DNA of 64,000 nt from a virus, in IMG/VR virus record IMGVR_UViG_3300031746_000007, positions 20,669 through 84,668 of that record; one strand, given 5' to 3'. The translations under genes and the position numbers were made by a program. Shown in pieces: positions 53,440-61,970 of this stretch (position 1 is its first letter; the number at the start of each line of letters is the position of its first letter). The notes under the pieces are model-generated. The model was given only the letters and a program-made list of their open reading frames with translations. It was not told the origin of the DNA and made no database searches.

Positions 53440-55872
53440 ATGCCGACAACCGCCCCTCGCGATCTCTCGTTCACCTACTACGCCAACATCTACGACTCGA
53501 CCGGAGGGCAACCCTACACGTTGCCGTGGGACAAATGGCGCGAGGGTTTGTCGAAGCACGTCGTGAGGGGTTCGCCGGCGGATAGCGACAGCAAGGACGC
53601 GCTCGAGGTCGCGAAGGTCGGGCCGGCAATCGTGCTCGCCGACATCGTCGCCGGGCAGCCTCGCAAGATCGCGAGTGTCGTCGCCGTGCACGCGATGAGC
53701 CTCGACATCGAGAACGTCGACGACGAGGAGATCAAGCGGGTGTTGCAGGGCCCGCTCGCACCTTACGAATGGTTCGCGCACACGACGCACAAGCATGGCG
53801 CGCGCTGCCTCGGCGGCGCTACCCGGCTCCGAGTCATCATCCCGCTCGCCGCTCCGATCCTCCCCGCCAATTTCAAACCGGCGTGGGCCGGGCTGAACAC
53901 ACTCGCCGGCGGCATCAACGATCCGCAGACAAAGGACGCGAGTCGAGCGCTCTACCTGCCGTCGACGTTCGACCTGACAGTCGCCTGGTCGCTGCACCAT
54001 CCGGGGCAGTGGCTCTCGCCCGACGAGATCCTCGAGTCGGGGCAGTCGGCTGAGCTATCGGGACGAGCCGACGACGACGCAGTGCGATCGATGCGCCGGC
54101 GCATGAAGCGCATCGAGAACGCCGACCCGGTCAAGGACATCGCCAAGGCGGTGCTCGAGGGTCTGCCTCTCGCGAGCGCCGGCGGCAGGCACGAAGCGAT
54201 TCGCGACCTCACTTGGTGGATGGCGGGACGCGACGACAGCCTCTCCGACAAAGCGCTCGAGCTGCTCTTCACACCGTCCGTCATGGCGATGAAGGCATCG
54301 GACGCAAGCGCGCCCGGTCTGTCCGACGTCGCCACGTGCTACCACGGTGCGTGCACCCGCATCAAAGAAACGGCGGAGCAAGCGGCGCGACAGCGGCAGC
54401 AACAGGAAGCGCAGCCGGGCGAGACACCCTACGACGAAGACGACCTGGCGCGCATCGCCGCCGCGCAAGGCTGGCAGGCTGCCGAGTTGCGCAGGCGTTG
54501 GCTCATTCAAAAGGACACGACGTTCTACTTGCTCGACAAGCTCGGAGCCTACCGCGGACCGTTCGCGCAGTCAGAGGCGCGCATCAACGCGCTCGACTAC
54601 TTCGCGTGCGCGCCCGTCGTGCTTTTCGAGCCGACAGAGAACGGCTACCGTCGCCGCAACATAATGGAGATCGCCGAAGACAACGGCAGCGGCGCGAGCG
54701 AGATCGTCGCCGACTTGTGCGAGCAGTATTCGACCTTCGAAGCGCCGACCGGCGTGTTCCGCGAGGCGGTGCGACCGCGGCGCGTGCTCGAGCCGACCTA
54801 CAACCCGGAGATCGACGCGTGGCTGCGAGTGTTCGCCGGGCCGCAGTACGAGAAGCTCTGCGATTGGCTCGCGTGCGCGCCCGACCTGTCGAAGCTCTTG
54901 TGTGCGCTCTACATCGCCGGGCACCCGGGCGCAGGCAAGACGCTGCTCGCTCACGGGCTCGCTCGGATCTGGCACAAGGGACCGCCGGCAGAACTCGACC
55001 GCATCCTCACCGACTTCAACGAAGACCTCGTGCAATGCCCGCTCATCCTCGGCGACGAGGCGTTGCCGAAGCAGTGGAAGGGCACGCCGATCACGACGAA
55101 GCTCCGCTCAATCGTCTCGACGACGTCGCGAGCGCTCTCGAGAAAGTACCGGGCACCGGCGACGCTTCAAGGCTCGATCCGTCTCATCCTGACAGCGAAC
55201 AACGAATTCCTGCTCGACAGTCGCGAGGTCAGCTCGAGCCAGGATCTCGAGGCGATCGCGAAGCGGTTCATGTATATCGAAGCGCCGGCCGAAGCCGCTG
55301 GGCACCTCAATCCCGACATCGCCGACACGGTGTGGCTCGGGCAGGACGCGATCGCGAAGCACGCTCTGTGGCTCATGGTGAATCGGCAGGTCAAGCGGGG
55401 TCAGCGCTTTTGGGTGGAGGGCGAGACCAGCGACATGCACCTCATGCTGGTGTGCGGCTCACGCTGGAACGGGCTCGTCGTCGAATGGCTCGCGCGCTAC
55501 CTGATCAACCCGCAGCCGTACGAGTCGCGAGGCGAGCTGCTCATCCGCCGCGGCGAGGGGCAGCTGCTCGTGAACGACAACGCGATCCTCGACGCGTGGA
55601 AGCTCTACCTGCCGAACTGCCAGCTCGAGCCTGAGACGGCGAAGATCGGGGCAGCTCTGCGCGCCCTTTCAGGCAAGGAGACGGTGCAGGGGCGAGTCGG
55701 TGAGAAGGGGCGTCGCGTGCGCTACCGCATCGTGAACGTCGACATCGTCGCCGCATGGGCCGATCGCGCCAATATGGCCGACCGCGAGACCATCCTCGCT
55801 GCCGTGGGTGTCCTACCGGACCGGCAACCTGGGGACGATGCCGGGCAGACCGCGCTCCGGCTCGTGAAGTAA
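53440..55872 (+). CDS. PrimPol-SF3 helicase (primase-helicase)
   Basis: 810 aa from ATG 53440 (TTG 53398 would add 14 residues; neither has a strong ribosome site). The N-terminal archaeo-eukaryotic primase domain has AMSLDIENVDDEE (catalytic D-x-E), CLGGATRLRVIIPL and DASRALYLPSTF. The C-terminal superfamily 3 helicase has Walker A AGHPGAGKTLLAH, Walker B LILGDEAL and motif C RLILTANNEF. It should prime and unwind the phage genome at the fork, replacing separate primase and DnaB-type helicase genes, neither of which is visible here. Confidence 0.8.
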   Translation: MPTTAPRDLSFTYYANIYDSTGGQPYTLPWDKWREGLSKHVVRGSPADSDSKDALEVAKVGPAIVLADIVAGQPRKIASVVAVHAMSLDIENVDDEEIKRVLQGPLAPYEWFAHTTHKHGARCLGGATRLRVIIPLAAPILPANFKPAWAGLNTLAGGINDPQTKDASRALYLPSTFDLTVAWSLHHPGQWLSPDEILESGQSAELSGRADDDAVRSMRRRMKRIENADPVKDIAKAVLEGLPLASAGGRHEAIRDLTWWMAGRDDSLSDKALELLFTPSVMAMKASDASAPGLSDVATCYHGACTRIKETAEQAARQRQQQEAQPGETPYDEDDLARIAAAQGWQAAELRRRWLIQKDTTFYLLDKLGAYRGPFAQSEARINALDYFACAPVVLFEPTENGYRRRNIMEIAEDNGSGASEIVADLCEQYSTFEAPTGVFREAVRPRRVLEPTYNPEIDAWLRVFAGPQYEKLCDWLACAPDLSKLLCALYIAGHPGAGKTLLAHGLARIWHKGPPAELDRILTDFNEDLVQCPLILGDEALPKQWKGTPITTKLRSIVSTTSRALSRKYRAPATLQGSIRLILTANNEFLLDSREVSSSQDLEAIAKRFMYIEAPAEAAGHLNPDIADTVWLGQDAIAKHALWLMVNRQVKRGQRFWVEGETSDMHLMLVCGSRWNGLVVEWLARYLINPQPYESRGELLIRRGEGQLLVNDNAILDAWKLYLPNCQLEPETAKIGAALRALSGKETVQGRVGEKGRRVRYRIVNVDIVAAWADRANMADRETILAAVGVLPDRQPGDDAGQTALRLVK

Positions 55873-55892
55873 CCGAACGCAACAGAAAATAC

Positions 55893-55922
55893 TTGACGCC
55901 GATACTGTGTTCGTGGCATAGA
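55893..55922 (+). promoter_or_regulatory. Promoter of Pif1-like helicase operon
   Basis: TTGACG (55893-55898), 18-base spacer, CATAGA (55917-55922), in the 88-base gap before the helicase. The first ten bases CTTGACGCCG repeat those of the promoter at 53256. Confidence 0.45.
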
Positions 55923-55960
55923 GTGACAGACCGGACAACGACTAGACCAAGGCCAATACC

Positions 55961-57253
55961 GTGTTGAAGACTGACGACCAGACTGTCGCGCTCGAGGCTC
56001 TCGACTCCGGCCAGAACGTGTTTCTCACCGGTGCCGGCGGTTGCGGCAAGACGTACACGACGAAGCAGTGGATCGAGCAGACCGGACGAAAGGTCGCGGT
56101 GACTGCCACGACCGGTGTCGCCGCTTTGAACCTCGGCGGCGAGACGATTCATCGCTTCTCCGGTATCGGCATCACACCGCGGCCGGAGCTAGCTCCCGGT
56201 GTGATCTCTCAGTGGAACCGACGCCGGTTCGGCAAGTGGCGCGACCGCGACCGCTGGGACGTGCTTCAGAGCGTCGACACGATCATCATCGACGAGGTGT
56301 CGATGCTCCGGCGCGACCAGCTCGAGCTGATCGACAAGGTGCTCCGCGGGGTGCGCGACAAAGACGCGCCGTTCGGCGGGGTGCAAATGGTGTGCGTCGG
56401 CGACTTCTTTCAGCTGCCGCCGGTCGTCACGTCAATGGATGCGTCGACGTTCCCCGACCTCGTGCGCCCGTTCTGCTTTCAGTCGAAGATCTGGGACGGG
56501 TTCGCCGACATCGAACTGACTCGGAACTGGCGCCAGTCCGACAATCACTTCAAAAGCATCCTTGAGTCGATTCGCTACGGGCATATCACGCCCGAGGTGC
56601 GCGACGCGCTCGAGGCGGCGCGCGAGAACACGCCCGACATGAACGTCGTGCCGATGCGGCTGTTCCCGTTCCGGCGCGACGTCGACGCCGAGAATCACGC
56701 GCAGCTCTCCGCTCTGCCGGGCAGCTATCGCGAGTCGATCGCTGAATTCTCGGGCTCTCCGGGGTGGGGCGAAGCGCTGAAGCGCGAGTCGCCGGCCGAC
56801 GAGGTGCTGCTCTTGAAGGAGGGCGCACAGGTGATGATGCTCGTGAACGACTGCGAGAACGGGCAGTGGGTGAACGGGTCGATGGGTATCGTGCGCTCGA
56901 TCGAGTCGGGCTCGGTGACGGTCGACCTCGCCAACGGCAACACGGTCGTCGTCGGCAAGCACACGTGGGAGAAGAACGAACAGGTGCTCGACGGCGACGA
57001 GCTTGTCACGAAGATGCTCGCCGGGCTCACACAGTACCCGCTCAAGCTCGCGTGGGCTTCGACGATTCACAAGTGTCAGGGGCTCACGCTCGACACGATC
57101 GAGACCGACCTCGCCGGGTGCTTCACGCACGGGCAAGCCTACGTCGCGTTGTCGCGGGTCAAGACGCTCAAGGGGCTCGTGCTCCGCGGCTGGTCTGAGG
57201 AGACGATCCGCGCGTCAGCCGACGTCGTGCGGTTCTACGGGGAGCGACAATGA
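55961..57253 (+). CDS. Pif1/RecD2-like superfamily 1 helicase
   Basis: 430 aa from GTG 55961. Walker A TGAGGCGKTYTTKQW, motif Ia TATTGVAALNLGG, Walker B IIIDEVSML, motif III VGDFFQLPPV, motif IV ELTRNWRQ, motifs V/VI WASTIHKCQGLTLD and YVALSRVKTLKGL. All helicase motifs are intact. Likely unwinds 5-prime to 3-prime at stalled forks or during recombination, like T4 Dda. First gene of a four-gene coupled series. Confidence 0.88.
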   Translation: MLKTDDQTVALEALDSGQNVFLTGAGGCGKTYTTKQWIEQTGRKVAVTATTGVAALNLGGETIHRFSGIGITPRPELAPGVISQWNRRRFGKWRDRDRWDVLQSVDTIIIDEVSMLRRDQLELIDKVLRGVRDKDAPFGGVQMVCVGDFFQLPPVVTSMDASTFPDLVRPFCFQSKIWDGFADIELTRNWRQSDNHFKSILESIRYGHITPEVRDALEAARENTPDMNVVPMRLFPFRRDVDAENHAQLSALPGSYRESIAEFSGSPGWGEALKRESPADEVLLLKEGAQVMMLVNDCENGQWVNGSMGIVRSIESGSVTVDLANGNTVVVGKHTWEKNEQVLDGDELVTKMLAGLTQYPLKLAWASTIHKCQGLTLDTIETDLAGCFTHGQAYVALSRVKTLKGLVLRGWSEETIRASADVVRFYGERQ

Positions 57254-57777
57254 CAGGCTACCGGTGTGTCATGGCTGATCCCCCCTGGTTTGAGACCGGT
57301 GGGGGCAAGATCAAGCGAGGTGCGGATCGACACTACGGTCTGATGAAGCACCCCGAGATCCTCACGCTCATGCACTCGGTGCTCGACGGCAAGCTCGACG
57401 AGAGCTGTCACCTCTGGCTTTGGGCGACCGACAACCATCTTCTCGAGGCGATCTACGTGATGCAGGGGCTCGGGTTCCGGCTCATCCGCACAATGTGTTG
57501 GGTGAAGATGCGCGAGGGCAAGTTGCAGATCGGGCTCGGGCAGTACATGCGCGGCTCGCACGAGTCGTGCCTCTTCGGGGTTCGCGGGCCGACGTGCAAG
57601 CCTCCGACCTCGCAGCGGCAGCCGTCCGTCGTGCTCGCGGCGCGTCGACTGCACTCGCAGAAGCCTGACGAAGCCTATCGGGCGATCGAGTCGACGTCGC
57701 CTGGCCCACGGCTCGAGATGTTCGCGCGCTACGAGCGCCCGGGGTGGGACCGCTGGGGCAATGAGGCGCCGACATGA
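57250..57777 (+). CDS. MT-A70 family adenine methyltransferase
   Basis: 175 aa, ATG 57250 overlapping the helicase stop (ATGA). Catalytic DPPW in CVMADPPWFETGG, then HYGLMKHPEILTLM, LWLWATDNHLLEAI, and RTMCWVKMREGK, the family pattern; C-terminal PGPRLEMFARYERPGWDRWG. Should make N6-methyladenine in DNA, perhaps against host restriction or as a timing mark. No restriction partner is encoded nearby. Confidence 0.85.
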   Translation: MTGYRCVMADPPWFETGGGKIKRGADRHYGLMKHPEILTLMHSVLDGKLDESCHLWLWATDNHLLEAIYVMQGLGFRLIRTMCWVKMREGKLQIGLGQYMRGSHESCLFGVRGPTCKPPTSQRQPSVVLAARRLHSQKPDEAYRAIESTSPGPRLEMFARYERPGWDRWGNEAPT

Positions 57778-59318
57778 GCGGGCCCGAGATCTGGCTTTCC
57801 CCGTCGCAAGTCGCGACGAAGCGCCGGTGCTTTCGATGCTGGGGGTATCAGTACATCCTCGGGTTCAAGCCGCCGCAGACCGGCGACCAGCAATTCGGCA
57901 TCGACGGGCACCTCATCGTGCAGAGGTATCTCGGGCAGGGGATCCAACCGCCGAACGACGACGTCGGCAGGACCGCGCTGCAAGGCATCGAGCGCGGCTT
58001 CCTGCCGGCGCCCGGTCCGGGGCTGCACCTCGAGCACAAGATCAAGGCGCAGATGGCGCAGGGGTTCGTGCTGAACGGGGTCGTCGACCTCATCAATGCT
58101 CGCGACCCTATCCTGCACGTGCTCGACCACAAATTCGTGAAGAGCCTGAAGTACGCGAAGGAGCCGGCCGACGCGCTCGACGACCCGCAGAGCGTCATCT
58201 ACTGCGCCGTCGCGCTGTCGATGCGACCGGCAGCTGAGATCGACTGGTCGTGGGTGTACTACGCAGCGAAGGGCAAGGAGCGACCGCGCATCCCTTGCGG
58301 CGCGCGCAAGGTCACGCGTCGAATGACGCCGGCCGACCTCGAGCCCGGATGGCAGAAGGTGCTCGCCGACTGCAAGGAGATGGTCGACGCGAAGCGCGCG
58401 GGCACGCGACCCGAAGAGCTGCCGCACAACCCGCTCGCGTGCGACGACTACAACGGTTGTCCGTGGCGCGAGATCTGCCCGGTCGACCACGGCAAGCGGC
58501 TGAGCATGATGATCGCCTCCGCGCCGATGCCGGGCGAAAACATCTTGACACACAGTGCCAGTATATCATACAACCCGGGCTCGAGCCAGCCCGATCACGA
58601 GGAGGATGACGTGGGACTACTTGACGATCTGAAAGCAGGCATGCCGCAGGCACCGCAACCGGCCGCCGCACCGCAGTCGATGCCGGCAGGGCTTCCGGGC
58701 CCGGGGACTGTGAATCCGCCCGAAGGTCCGACGACAGCCGCCGCACCGGTTCCGCAGCCGGCGCAGACCACGGCACAGATCCCGCTCTTCAACGGGCAGA
58801 CTGCCGCACCGCCGTCGCCGCAAGTTCTCGCCGGACAGCCGACGATGTTCCAGAGCATGCCGATCGCATCGCCGCCGGTCGCACCCGCAGCCTACATCCC
58901 GCCGCCGGCGCCGCAGCCTGCCCCGCCGCCCCCGGCGCCGCCGCAGCAAGTCGTGCTCGCGATCGGCACGCCGATGCCGCCCTCGATCCCGAGTCGCAGC
59001 GGTCAACCGTTGCACGGTTTCATTGTGCTCATCGACTGCCTCAAGGCCAAAGGCGAGCAAGGCACGCAGCTGATCGACGCACTCAAGCCGATCTGCCAAT
59101 GGCTCGAGCAACAGTACAAGGTCGGGCACTGGTCGGCGATCTCCTACAACCCGCACGGGGCTCCGGGCTCGGCGTTCTTGGCGAAGGCGTTCGACGACTG
59201 GTGCCAGGGCACGAAGCCGACCGGCACCATGCTCGTCGACTCGTCGACGGCGGAGGCGCGCGCGGTCATGGAGGTGCTGCTCTCGCGAGCCGACGTCGTG
59301 ATCCGAGGCATTCGCTAG
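57774..59318 (+). CDS. RecB/Cas4-like nuclease fused to Pro-rich C-terminal domain
   Basis: 514 aa, ATG 57774 overlapping the upstream stop. Residues 1-250: PD-(D/E)XK nuclease of the Cas4/AddB type, with GVVDLINARD, LHVLDHKFV (catalytic Asp and D-x-K-like) and cysteines KRRCFRC plus CDDYNGCPWREIC that could hold a 4Fe-4S cluster. Residues about 260-280 are encoded by promoter and ribosome-site sequence. Residues 280-400 are Pro/Gln/Ala-rich and 400-514 a distinct globular domain (LHGFIVLIDCLKAKGEQGTQ; LLSRADVVIRGIR). The second part has its own start at 58611, so this looks like two genes joined by loss of a stop. Confidence 0.7.
   Translation: MSGPEIWLSPSQVATKRRCFRCWGYQYILGFKPPQTGDQQFGIDGHLIVQRYLGQGIQPPNDDVGRTALQGIERGFLPAPGPGLHLEHKIKAQMAQGFVLNGVVDLINARDPILHVLDHKFVKSLKYAKEPADALDDPQSVIYCAVALSMRPAAEIDWSWVYYAAKGKERPRIPCGARKVTRRMTPADLEPGWQKVLADCKEMVDAKRAGTRPEELPHNPLACDDYNGCPWREICPVDHGKRLSMMIASAPMPGENILTHSASISYNPGSSQPDHEEDDVGLLDDLKAGMPQAPQPAAAPQSMPAGLPGPGTVNPPEGPTTAAAPVPQPAQTTAQIPLFNGQTAAPPSPQVLAGQPTMFQSMPIASPPVAPAAYIPPPAPQPAPPPPAPPQQVVLAIGTPMPPSIPSRSGQPLHGFIVLIDCLKAKGEQGTQLIDALKPICQWLEQQYKVGHWSAISYNPHGAPGSAFLAKAFDDWCQGTKPTGTMLVDSSTAEARAVMEVLLSRADVVIRGIR
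58545..58574 (+). promoter_or_regulatory. Promoter inside the nuclease fusion gene
   Basis: TTGACA (58545-58550), 18-base spacer, TACAAC (58569-58574), 37 bases before the GTG at 58611, which has GAGGAGG 5 bases upstream. Located entirely within an open reading frame. Confidence 0.5.
58611..59318 (+). CDS. Internal start: Pro-rich C-terminal protein
   Basis: 235 aa from GTG 58611 in the same frame as the nuclease. Starts GLLDDLKAGMPQAPQPAAAP; low-complexity Pro/Gln/Ala region to about residue 125, then a helical domain with ALKPICQWLEQQYKVGHWSA and GAPGSAFLAKAFDDWCQG. No recognised family. Its own promoter and ribosome site suggest it is also made alone. Confidence 0.5.
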   Translation: MGLLDDLKAGMPQAPQPAAAPQSMPAGLPGPGTVNPPEGPTTAAAPVPQPAQTTAQIPLFNGQTAAPPSPQVLAGQPTMFQSMPIASPPVAPAAYIPPPAPQPAPPPPAPPQQVVLAIGTPMPPSIPSRSGQPLHGFIVLIDCLKAKGEQGTQLIDALKPICQWLEQQYKVGHWSAISYNPHGAPGSAFLAKAFDDWCQGTKPTGTMLVDSSTAEARAVMEVLLSRADVVIRGIR

Positions 59319-59325
59319 GTCAAGG

Positions 59326-61074
59326 ATGCTCGCACCGATGACACAAGGACCCCTGCTCGGCATGGATCAACTGATCGCGGATGCGGTCGGCATGACCATC
59401 CCGCCGAACAGCAAGCTCGGGAAGCTCATCCGAGAAGGCGGGGTCGTGCGCTCGGTCGAGTTTCGCAGGATCGCCGCCCTCCCCCGGCGCGATTGGGAGA
59501 AGGATCCGCAGCTCGAGGAGTTGCGGATCCTTCTGACCCAACATCTTCGCCGGCCGGGCGGGACAATGGAGCTGAAGGCGAACCAGGCTGCCGCTCTCCG
59601 GGACCTCGCCGATCACGGCGGGCTCTTCGGGCCGCAAGCGGTCGGGGCGGGCAAGACGTTGATCACGCTGCTCGCTCCGGTCGTGCTGCAAGCTCAGCGA
59701 CCGTTGCTGCTCGTTCCGGCGAGCGTTCGCGACCAGACACTGCGCAAGGTGATGCCGCAAATGCGTAAGCACTGGCGTTTGCACCCGATGCTCCGGGTCG
59801 AGAGCTACACCGCACTCTCGCTCGAGAAGAACGCCAACCTCCTCGAGAACTACGCGCCCGACCTCATCCTCGCCGACGAGTGTCACTGCCTGGCGGGGCG
59901 CACGAGCGGGCGCACGAAGCGCGTTCGCCGCTACGTCGACGCGCACCCCGAGACGCGGTTCCTGGCAGTGTCGGGCACGGTCGCGAATCGCACGCTGCTC
60001 GCCTATGCCGAGATCGTCTACTGGTGCCTCAAGGGCAACAGCCCGCTACCGACGAACTGGCAGGAGTTGCAGGACTGGGCTCGAGCGCTCGACGAAGACG
60101 TTCCCGAAGACAAGCGGCTGCCGCCGGGCGCGCTCGCGTTGTTCTGCACGGAGCCGGGCGAGACGGTTCGCCACGGGTTCCGCCGGCGACTGTCGGAGAC
60201 GCAAGGCATCGTCGCGACTCGAGACGGCGAGCTAGGGACGTCGCTTCGCCTGCACAAGCGGGAGATCGACGCGCCGCCGCACGTGCACGCGATGATCGCG
60301 AAGCTCCGGCGCGATTGGGAGACGCCGAACGGCGACCTCATCGTCGAAGCGGTCGAGGTCTGGCGTCACGCTCGAGAGTTGGCGCTCGGGTTCTGGTACC
60401 GGTGGGATCCGCCGGCTCCGCACGATTGGATGGAAGCGCGCAAGGCGTGGAATCAGCACGTGCGCGAGACGCTCAAGAACAACCGCCGCGGGCTCGACAC
60501 TCCGCTACAGGTGTGGATGGAATGCGAGCGCAACCCGGTGCCGCTGAAGGTGTGGCGCGATTGGAAGGAGATCAAGGACTCGTTCGAACCGCGCACCGTC
60601 GCGGTCTGGGAGTCGAACTACATGCTCCGCGATGCGGCGGAGTGGCTGCAAGACGGCGAGAACGGCGGGGGCATTGCGTGGGTCGAGCACGTCGTTTTCG
60701 GCGAGCGGCTTGCTGCCGTCGCCGGCGTCCCCTACTTCGGCGGGGGCGAGAAGGCGTCGCACGACATCCTCGACGCGACCGGTCCGTGCGTCGCGTCGAT
60801 CGCGGCGCACTCGACGGGCAAGAACCTCGTGCAGTGGAATCGCAACCTCGTCACGTGTCCACCGACAGCGGGCAAGACGTGGGAGCAAATGATGGGGCGC
60901 ACGCACCGGCAGGGGCAGCTCGCCGACGAGGTCGAGAACTGGGTCTATCAACAGACCGACGAATTCCGCGCCGCGTTGTCGCAGGCGATGCGAGACGCGC
61001 GCTACTTGCGAGACACGCTCGGCGGAGCGCAGCGACTGCTCTACGCCGACGTGACGTTCGACGTTGAAGAGTAA
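59326..61074 (+). CDS. SNF2/DEAD-like helicase
   Basis: 582 aa, start 59326 (ATG 59338 also possible; only a weak AAGG precedes). Motif I PQAVGAGKTLITLL, Ia LLLVPASVRDQT, II LILADECHCLAG (DECH), III FLAVSGTVANR, and C-terminal motifs IASIAAHSTGKNLVQW-like (residues about 485-500) and MMGRTHRQGQL (VI). This is a superfamily 2, SNF2-like ATPase, common in phages as a recombination or replication remodelling factor. No nuclease domain. Confidence 0.8.
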   Translation: MLAPMTQGPLLGMDQLIADAVGMTIPPNSKLGKLIREGGVVRSVEFRRIAALPRRDWEKDPQLEELRILLTQHLRRPGGTMELKANQAAALRDLADHGGLFGPQAVGAGKTLITLLAPVVLQAQRPLLLVPASVRDQTLRKVMPQMRKHWRLHPMLRVESYTALSLEKNANLLENYAPDLILADECHCLAGRTSGRTKRVRRYVDAHPETRFLAVSGTVANRTLLAYAEIVYWCLKGNSPLPTNWQELQDWARALDEDVPEDKRLPPGALALFCTEPGETVRHGFRRRLSETQGIVATRDGELGTSLRLHKREIDAPPHVHAMIAKLRRDWETPNGDLIVEAVEVWRHARELALGFWYRWDPPAPHDWMEARKAWNQHVRETLKNNRRGLDTPLQVWMECERNPVPLKVWRDWKEIKDSFEPRTVAVWESNYMLRDAAEWLQDGENGGGIAWVEHVVFGERLAAVAGVPYFGGGEKASHDILDATGPCVASIAAHSTGKNLVQWNRNLVTCPPTAGKTWEQMMGRTHRQGQLADEVENWVYQQTDEFRAALSQAMRDARYLRDTLGGAQRLLYADVTFDVEE

Positions 61075-61127
61075 GAGAACGGCGCGCATTCCGCGAGCCG
61101 GTGACTGAGACTACAGAGGAGACTGTC

Positions 61128-61880
61128 GTGTTTAGAGGAATCGAAAACGCTCAGATGTCGCGAGGTGGTAACTGGATCCAGCCGGGCAAGTTCGTGCTCA
61201 TGCTCGACTTCCTGAAGGTCCATATCAACACGGTGAAGAACGGGGAGCAGTTCATCGCCGAATTCTTCGTGCTCTACTCGACGAACCCGAACCAGCCGGC
61301 CGGGTCGAAGGTGTCGTGGTGCGCCTCGAGCTGGCACCCGAGCGCCGCTGGCAACATCAAAGCCTTCTTTGTGAGCCTGCTCGGGATTCAGCCGCAGCAA
61401 GTGACCGAGGCGGGCTGTGCGATGGCAGTGTCGCCGCAGCAACCGATGCAGGGCAAGCTCGTGCTCGCCGAAGCGTACAACAAGAAGACGCAGAAGACGG
61501 GCAGCGACTTCACCGCGATCAACTGGGGCAACGCCGACGCGTCGTGGCAACAGCGCGCGGTCGAGCTGGTCAAGACTCTCGGCATCGCTCTGACGCCGAA
61601 AGACCAGATCAACCAACCGCCGGCGCAGCCGCAGAGCTTTGGCGGCGGGCAGATGCAGCAACCGTACCCGCAGCAACCGGCCGCGCCGCAAGGCGGTTTC
61701 CAGGGGGCGCCGCAAGGCTTCCCGCAACAGCCGTTCCCGCAGCAACAGGCGCAGCCGCAAGGCTTCCCGCAGCAACCGGCTCCGCAGGGCTTCCCGCAGA
61801 TGGGTCAACCCCTGTCGGGTGGTTTTGGCCCACCGACCGGCTTCCCGCCGGCGGGCGGGCAGGGACCGACACCGTTCTAG
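61128..61880 (+). CDS. Single-stranded DNA-binding protein with Gln/Pro-rich tail
   Basis: 250 aa from GTG 61128, chosen because GAGGAG sits 6 bases upstream (the frame extends to 61101). Residues 1-150 are beta-rich with an OB-like pattern (FVLMLDFLKVHINTVKNGEQ; FFVLYSTNPNQPAGSKVSWC; SSWHPSAAGNIKAFF). Residues 165-250 are repeats of PQGFPQQPFPQQQAQ type, ending GGQGPTPF. The tail lacks the acidic tip of SSB but still ends in Pro-Phe. Lying between helicase and polymerase, it is most likely the replication ssDNA-binding protein. Confidence 0.65.
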   Translation: MFRGIENAQMSRGGNWIQPGKFVLMLDFLKVHINTVKNGEQFIAEFFVLYSTNPNQPAGSKVSWCASSWHPSAAGNIKAFFVSLLGIQPQQVTEAGCAMAVSPQQPMQGKLVLAEAYNKKTQKTGSDFTAINWGNADASWQQRAVELVKTLGIALTPKDQINQPPAQPQSFGGGQMQQPYPQQPAAPQGGFQGAPQGFPQQPFPQQQAQPQGFPQQPAPQGFPQMGQPLSGGFGPPTGFPPAGGQGPTPF

Positions 61881-61924
61881 GTTTCAGAGTCGGACGGCAA
61901 CAGACTAGGGCTTGAACAAGGCCC

Positions 61925-61958
61925 GCGGCGCACGAGGAGCCGTCCCCTCGTGCGCCGC
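61925..61958 (+). other. Perfect 13-bp hairpin before DNA polymerase
   Basis: GCGGCGCACGAGG (61925-61937), 8-base loop, CCTCGTGCGCCGC (61946-61958), ending 12 bases before the polymerase ATG. No U-tract. Could terminate, stabilise or limit translation of the polymerase message. Confidence 0.7.
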
Positions 61959-61970
61959 ACGGATCGACCA

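Noticed and set aside
53274-53585. Open frame between the 53256 promoter and the primase gene
   Set aside because: No ribosome site, and most of it overlaps the primase-helicase in another frame.
55381-55425. GQRFWVE in the primase-helicase, resembling the effector tag
   Set aside because: Internal, inside the helicase domain, and without the preceding GLIAVE part; chance similarity.
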